A stretch of DNA of 9,629 bases from Clostridiales bacterium (GTDB taxonomy: Bacteria > Bacillota > Clostridia > Oscillospirales > CAG-272), in assembly GCA_018370615.1 (NCBI GenBank), contig JAGZAC010000049.1:1-9629 (forward strand), written 5' to 3'. Every line of letters begins with the position of its first letter. The stretch's first letter is position 1. The position numbers and the translations under genes are program-made. Positions 6,049-9,629 of this stretch are shown piece after piece. The notes under the pieces were generated by a model, which was not told where the DNA came from, did no database searches, and worked only from the letters and a program-made list of their open reading frames with translations.

Positions 6049-9000
6049 ATGGCACAACGCAACTGGACTCCTTCCCAGCAGGCGGCCATCGATTTTACAG
6101 GGGACAACCTGATTTTGTCCGCCGCTGCGGGAAGTGGGAAAACGGCCACCTTGACCCAGAGGATCATTCGCCTTTTGACGGATCCTGCAGGGGAAGCCAG
6201 CTTGTCCCGGATGCTGATTGTCACCTTTACCAATGCTGCTGCAGGAGAGCTGCGCAGCCGGATTGGAGACGCGCTGACGGAGGCGCTGGCAAAAGACCCC
6301 GCCGATCGCAGGCTGCTGCGGGAGCTGACAATGCTGCCGGGAGCGCGGATTACCACGATCCACAGCTTTCTTCTTTCCTCTCTCCGATCCTATTACGCTG
6401 CTCTCGGTCTGCCGCCGGAGTTTTCCGTTTTGGAGGAGGCCCAGGCGGTGGTGCTGCAAAAGGAATCCATGCAGGAGACGGTGAGCGATTTTTTTGATTC
6501 CCCTCCACAGGCCGGACAGGATGAGGCGGCGTTTGAAGCCCTTGCAGACTGCTTTTCCGGCGGCCGGGATGAAACATCGTTGGACACCGCCCTTTTGTCC
6601 CTGCGGAATACCATCGTGTCGGAGGGATTTTGTGCGTCCGATTTGCATCGGTGGGCAGAGGAAACGCAGGTGGGCGCAGGTGACTTTCTTTCTTCCATGT
6701 TCGGCGAACCGGTCCGGCGGCAGATGATACGGATAGGCGCACATTTTTCTCAGGTTTTTCAAAACCTTTCCGGAGAATTGTCCACGTGTCCCGATACGGA
6801 GAAATACAGCTCGGTGGCGTTGGAATCGGCGGAGCTTGCCAAGGCGCTATTTAGAACGGCAGAAAAGGAATATAGGGAGGCCCGGGAATGGATGGAGGCC
6901 TTTGCTCAGCCGCGCCTGTCTCCGCTGAAGGCAGAAAAGCAGACGGATGTATACGTGCGGCTGAAGGAAAGCCGTCAGGCTTTTGGGGAAGAAATCAAGG
7001 GCCTTCGGCAGTCGTTTTTTCTGCCGGACGAGGAAAATATGGCAAGGCTGCTGGAGCAGAATGCCGCCGTCTGCCGTGCTGCTGCTCGGGTGCTCACTGC
7101 CTTTGAAGACAGATATGCCGCAAAAAAGCTGGAATTGGGACGGGTGGACTTTGCCGACCTCGAGATTTTTGCAAAAAAGATTTTTTGTACACACGATGGC
7201 GGACCTACCCAGGCGGCACTGGATGTGGGCAGTCAGTTTGACTATGTTTTTATCGATGAATATCAGGATACCAACCGAATCCAGGACCAGATATTTACTG
7301 CGATCGCCTCTCGCAGCCGGCGTTTTATGGTGGGGGACGTAAAGCAGTCGATTTACGGCTTTCGGGGCGCTTGTCCCGATGTATTTACGGATTACCGCAG
7401 GCGATATGAGGCGGGCGTTGGGGGACAGGCAATTTTCATGCAGGAGAATTTTCGCTCCCACAGAAATGTAATCGATTTTGCCAATTTGATTTCCCGGTAT
7501 ATATTTGCCGCGGGAGGCGCTCCTTTTGATGCAAAAGACGAATTGATATGTGCAAAAACTGGGGGGGATGCAGGGGAGCGACCGGTAGAAATCTGCCTTA
7601 TTTCTTCTCAGGAGGAAGAGGAAGAGGATGCTCCGGCAAATCCCGAGGCGGAATATGTAGCCGGGCGAATTCAGGATATCCTTCAAAATGAAACGCTGTC
7701 GGATGGAAGGCCTGTGCGTGCGGGAGACATTGCGATTCTTTTACGCTCCGGCAGGGAAGCGGCAGCCTTTGCAGACGCCCTTTCCCGCCGGGGCATTGCC
7801 GTGGCCAACAGTGCATCTGACCCATTTTTCGCCTGCAGTGAAGTGATTTTGATGCTGTGCCTTCTGAATACGGCAGACAATCCCCTGCGGGACATCTATC
7901 TTGCAGGGACGATGAAAAGTCCGTTGTTTGGGTTTACGCTGGATGACCTAATCAATATTCGGGGATTGGAAAAAGGCCCGCTTTGGTACAGCGTCAGGCG
8001 CTGTGCTGGGGATGCCTCGCCCCTGGGGGCCCGATGCGCTGCGTTTACAGCCCAGGTGGAAGACTGGAGAGAGGCGGCCCGGTATATGCGGGCGGATGAA
8101 ATTCTGCAGCGAATTATCCGGGACACGGGATTTTTGTATTATCGGGGAGATGAGAAGCGAAGCAACACCCAAATTCGGCGCTCTCTGAAGCTGCTCACCT
8201 CTCATGCGGCGGCATGCGGCAGGCAGGGGGGAGGACTGCACGATTTTATTCGGCTTCTCAGCGGCCTTATGGAACAAAAAGATACGGGAGGACAGCTTCC
8301 GGCAGAGGATGCGGTGACCATTACGACGATCCACCGGTCCAAGGGGCTGGAATATCCCATTTGTTTTCTCTCTGACATGGCCCGGGGGTTCAATACCCGT
8401 GGGTTTACAGACCGGGTACTGTTTTCCCCGAATATGGGACTTGCCGTAAAGCTGTACGATCCAGGCGGACTGGTACGGTGCGATACGCCTCTGCGGCAGG
8501 CCGCCGCCATGGATTTGCGGGAGCGGATGGTGCAGGAAGAAATGCGGGTACTGTATGTAGCGCTGACACGCCCAAGAGAGCGGCTATATATTACCTGCAA
8601 GGTACAGGATCCGAAGCACCTGCTGGAACAGGCCCGCTTTCGGGCGGGAGAAACGGCAGACGCATATCGGCTCTTTTCCTGCACGTGTCCTGGCCAGTGG
8701 ATTATCGACGGTGCAGCGCAGCATATGGAGGAGAGCTGCTTTCAATTTGTGATTGGTGAGGGGGCCCAGACATATGCTTCCATAGACCAGGCGGAGCGGG
8801 GAGAAATATCAGTATCTCCCCGGGAGCGGCAGGAGTGGCGGGATACCTTTTTGCAGCGGTTTGCTTTTGTATATCCCCTGGAGCATCTAGCGAACATTCC
8901 CGCCAAGCTCACGGTATCCGCGCTGAAACCCGACATTTTGAATCTTGAGGAAGAAACAGCTCTCACCATTGACACAGTGTGGATTCCTACCCGGCGAGAG

Positions 9001-9629
9001 ACGCGGGAAATCCCCATGCCTGCTTTTCTGGCCGGAGAAAAAACGGCCGGCGCCGCTGAGGCGGGAATTGCCACTCACATGTATATGCAGTTTTGTGATT
9101 TTCACAGACTTATGGAAAAAGGACCTCAGGCGGAGCTGGACTGCCTATTGAAAGCTGCTTTTCTCACAAAGGAGCAGGCGGAGCTGGTGCGGCTGGATGA
9201 AATTGCCGCTTTTACCCAGTCTGCCGTATTCCAACGGATGGTGCATGCCCGGGAGATGTACCGAGAATTTCGCTTCAATGCGGTCCTCCCTGCTGCTCGG
9301 TTTACGACCGACTCGGTTTTGAAGGAAAAGCTTGCAGCGTCCAAAACAGACATCACTGTACAGGGAGTTGTGGACTGCATGTTTGTAGATGAAGAGGGCT
9401 GCGCCGTGCTGCTGGATTATAAAACGGACCGGCTGACGGTGGCAGAACGGGGTGATCCCGCCCTTGCTGCAGACAAGCTTTTGCCCAGACATCAGCGGCA
9501 AATCAACCTTTATAGAGAGCTGTGCGCAGATATGCTGGGACGTCCTTTTGATGAAGTGTATTTATATTCCCTGGCCCTGGGAGACTGTATTCCGGTGCCG
9601 CAGGAAATTTTAGAAACGAGTGGAGCAAC
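6049..9629 (+). CDS. addA: ATP-dependent helicase/nuclease subunit AddA (3' end outside window)
   Basis: The SF1A (UvrD/Rep-type) 3'-5' motor and second nuclease of the AddAB complex. 1193 codons are visible from ATG 6049 with no stop. Family members are around 1200-1240 aa, so only a short tail should be missing. Motifs in order: Q motif WTPSQQAAI (6-14); Walker A AAAGSGKT (25-32) with K31; Ia VTFTNAAAGELRSRI (from 58); Ib TIHSF (103-107); II IDEYQDT with D403-E404; III VGDVKQSIYGFRGA (428-441); IV ENFRSH (from 466); V TIHRSKGLEYP (H762, K765); VI VLYVALTRPRERL (from 834, R841). The C-terminal RecB-type nuclease has GIATHMYMQ (H1010), QGVVDCMF (D1109), LLDYKTDRL (D1123, K1125) and RQINLYREL (Q1151). 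All catalytic positions are intact, so it should be active. Gene order addB-addA is the usual one in Bacillota. Confidence 0.97.
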   Translation, partial: MAQRNWTPSQQAAIDFTGDNLILSAAAGSGKTATLTQRIIRLLTDPAGEASLSRMLIVTFTNAAAGELRSRIGDALTEALAKDPADRRLLRELTMLPGARITTIHSFLLSSLRSYYAALGLPPEFSVLEEAQAVVLQKESMQETVSDFFDSPPQAGQDEAAFEALADCFSGGRDETSLDTALLSLRNTIVSEGFCASDLHRWAEETQVGAGDFLSSMFGEPVRRQMIRIGAHFSQVFQNLSGELSTCPDTEKYSSVALESAELAKALFRTAEKEYREAREWMEAFAQPRLSPLKAEKQTDVYVRLKESRQAFGEEIKGLRQSFFLPDEENMARLLEQNAAVCRAAARVLTAFEDRYAAKKLELGRVDFADLEIFAKKIFCTHDGGPTQAALDVGSQFDYVFIDEYQDTNRIQDQIFTAIASRSRRFMVGDVKQSIYGFRGACPDVFTDYRRRYEAGVGGQAIFMQENFRSHRNVIDFANLISRYIFAAGGAPFDAKDELICAKTGGDAGERPVEICLISSQEEEEEDAPANPEAEYVAGRIQDILQNETLSDGRPVRAGDIAILLRSGREAAAFADALSRRGIAVANSASDPFFACSEVILMLCLLNTADNPLRDIYLAGTMKSPLFGFTLDDLINIRGLEKGPLWYSVRRCAGDASPLGARCAAFTAQVEDWREAARYMRADEILQRIIRDTGFLYYRGDEKRSNTQIRRSLKLLTSHAAACGRQGGGLHDFIRLLSGLMEQKDTGGQLPAEDAVTITTIHRSKGLEYPICFLSDMARGFNTRGFTDRVLFSPNMGLAVKLYDPGGLVRCDTPLRQAAAMDLRERMVQEEMRVLYVALTRPRERLYITCKVQDPKHLLEQARFRAGETADAYRLFSCTCPGQWIIDGAAQHMEESCFQFVIGEGAQTYASIDQAERGEISVSPRERQEWRDTFLQRFAFVYPLEHLANIPAKLTVSALKPDILNLEEETALTIDTVWIPTRRETREIPMPAFLAGEKTAGAAEAGIATHMYMQFCDFHRLMEKGPQAELDCLLKAAFLTKEQAELVRLDEIAAFTQSAVFQRMVHAREMYREFRFNAVLPAARFTTDSVLKEKLAASKTDITVQGVVDCMFVDEEGCAVLLDYKTDRLTVAERGDPALAADKLLPRHQRQINLYRELCADMLGRPFDEVYLYSLALGDCIPVPQEILETSGA

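Noticed and set aside
5391..6356. 321-codon minus-strand frame across the addB-addA junction
   Set aside because: It is a Ser/Arg-rich shadow that crosses two real genes and their ribosome site; no family similarity.

Overview
The window looks like a chromosomal segment of a Gram-positive bacterium of the Bacillota, most likely class Clostridia. The evidence is an AddBA-type recombination nuclease (not RecBCD), an EndoA/NdoA-type MazF very close to the Bacillus subtilis protein, purine-rich Shine-Dalgarno sites, and SigA-type -35/-10 promoters in short AT-rich gaps between genes of moderate GC content. Genus cannot be given from the sequence alone.

Left part (1-2575): four small transcription units. 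A membrane-anchored protein with tyrosine/aspartate-rich repeats (minus strand, cut off by the window start) has a perfect consensus promoter. Back to back with it, on the plus strand, lies a mazF/ndoA endoribonuclease gene with no antitoxin gene beside it. It ends in a hairpin terminator that also serves the convergent minus-strand lipoprotein gene. Upstream of the lipoprotein gene on the same strand is a two-helix membrane protein resembling the DUF6106-type family. A perfect 16-bp hairpin separates these two and touches the lipoprotein start.

Right part (2576-9629): a divergent intergenic region with two recognisable promoters, then the addB-addA operon. addB (1090 codons) is complete. addA begins 19 bp after the addB stop and runs off the right edge, with all helicase motifs and the nuclease motif present, so only its extreme C-terminus is missing. 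AddA supplies the UvrD/Rep-type motor and one nuclease domain. AddB supplies the second nuclease domain, an iron-sulfur cluster and the inactive helicase-like scaffold. Together they resect double-strand breaks for RecA-dependent repair.

No mobile element, CRISPR array, tRNA, rRNA or clearly new multi-gene system was found; the addBA part is ordinary housekeeping. The points most worth a second look are the solitary MazF with an 8-bp direct repeat at its start, the hairpin over the lipoprotein translation start, and the degenerate P-loop of AddB.
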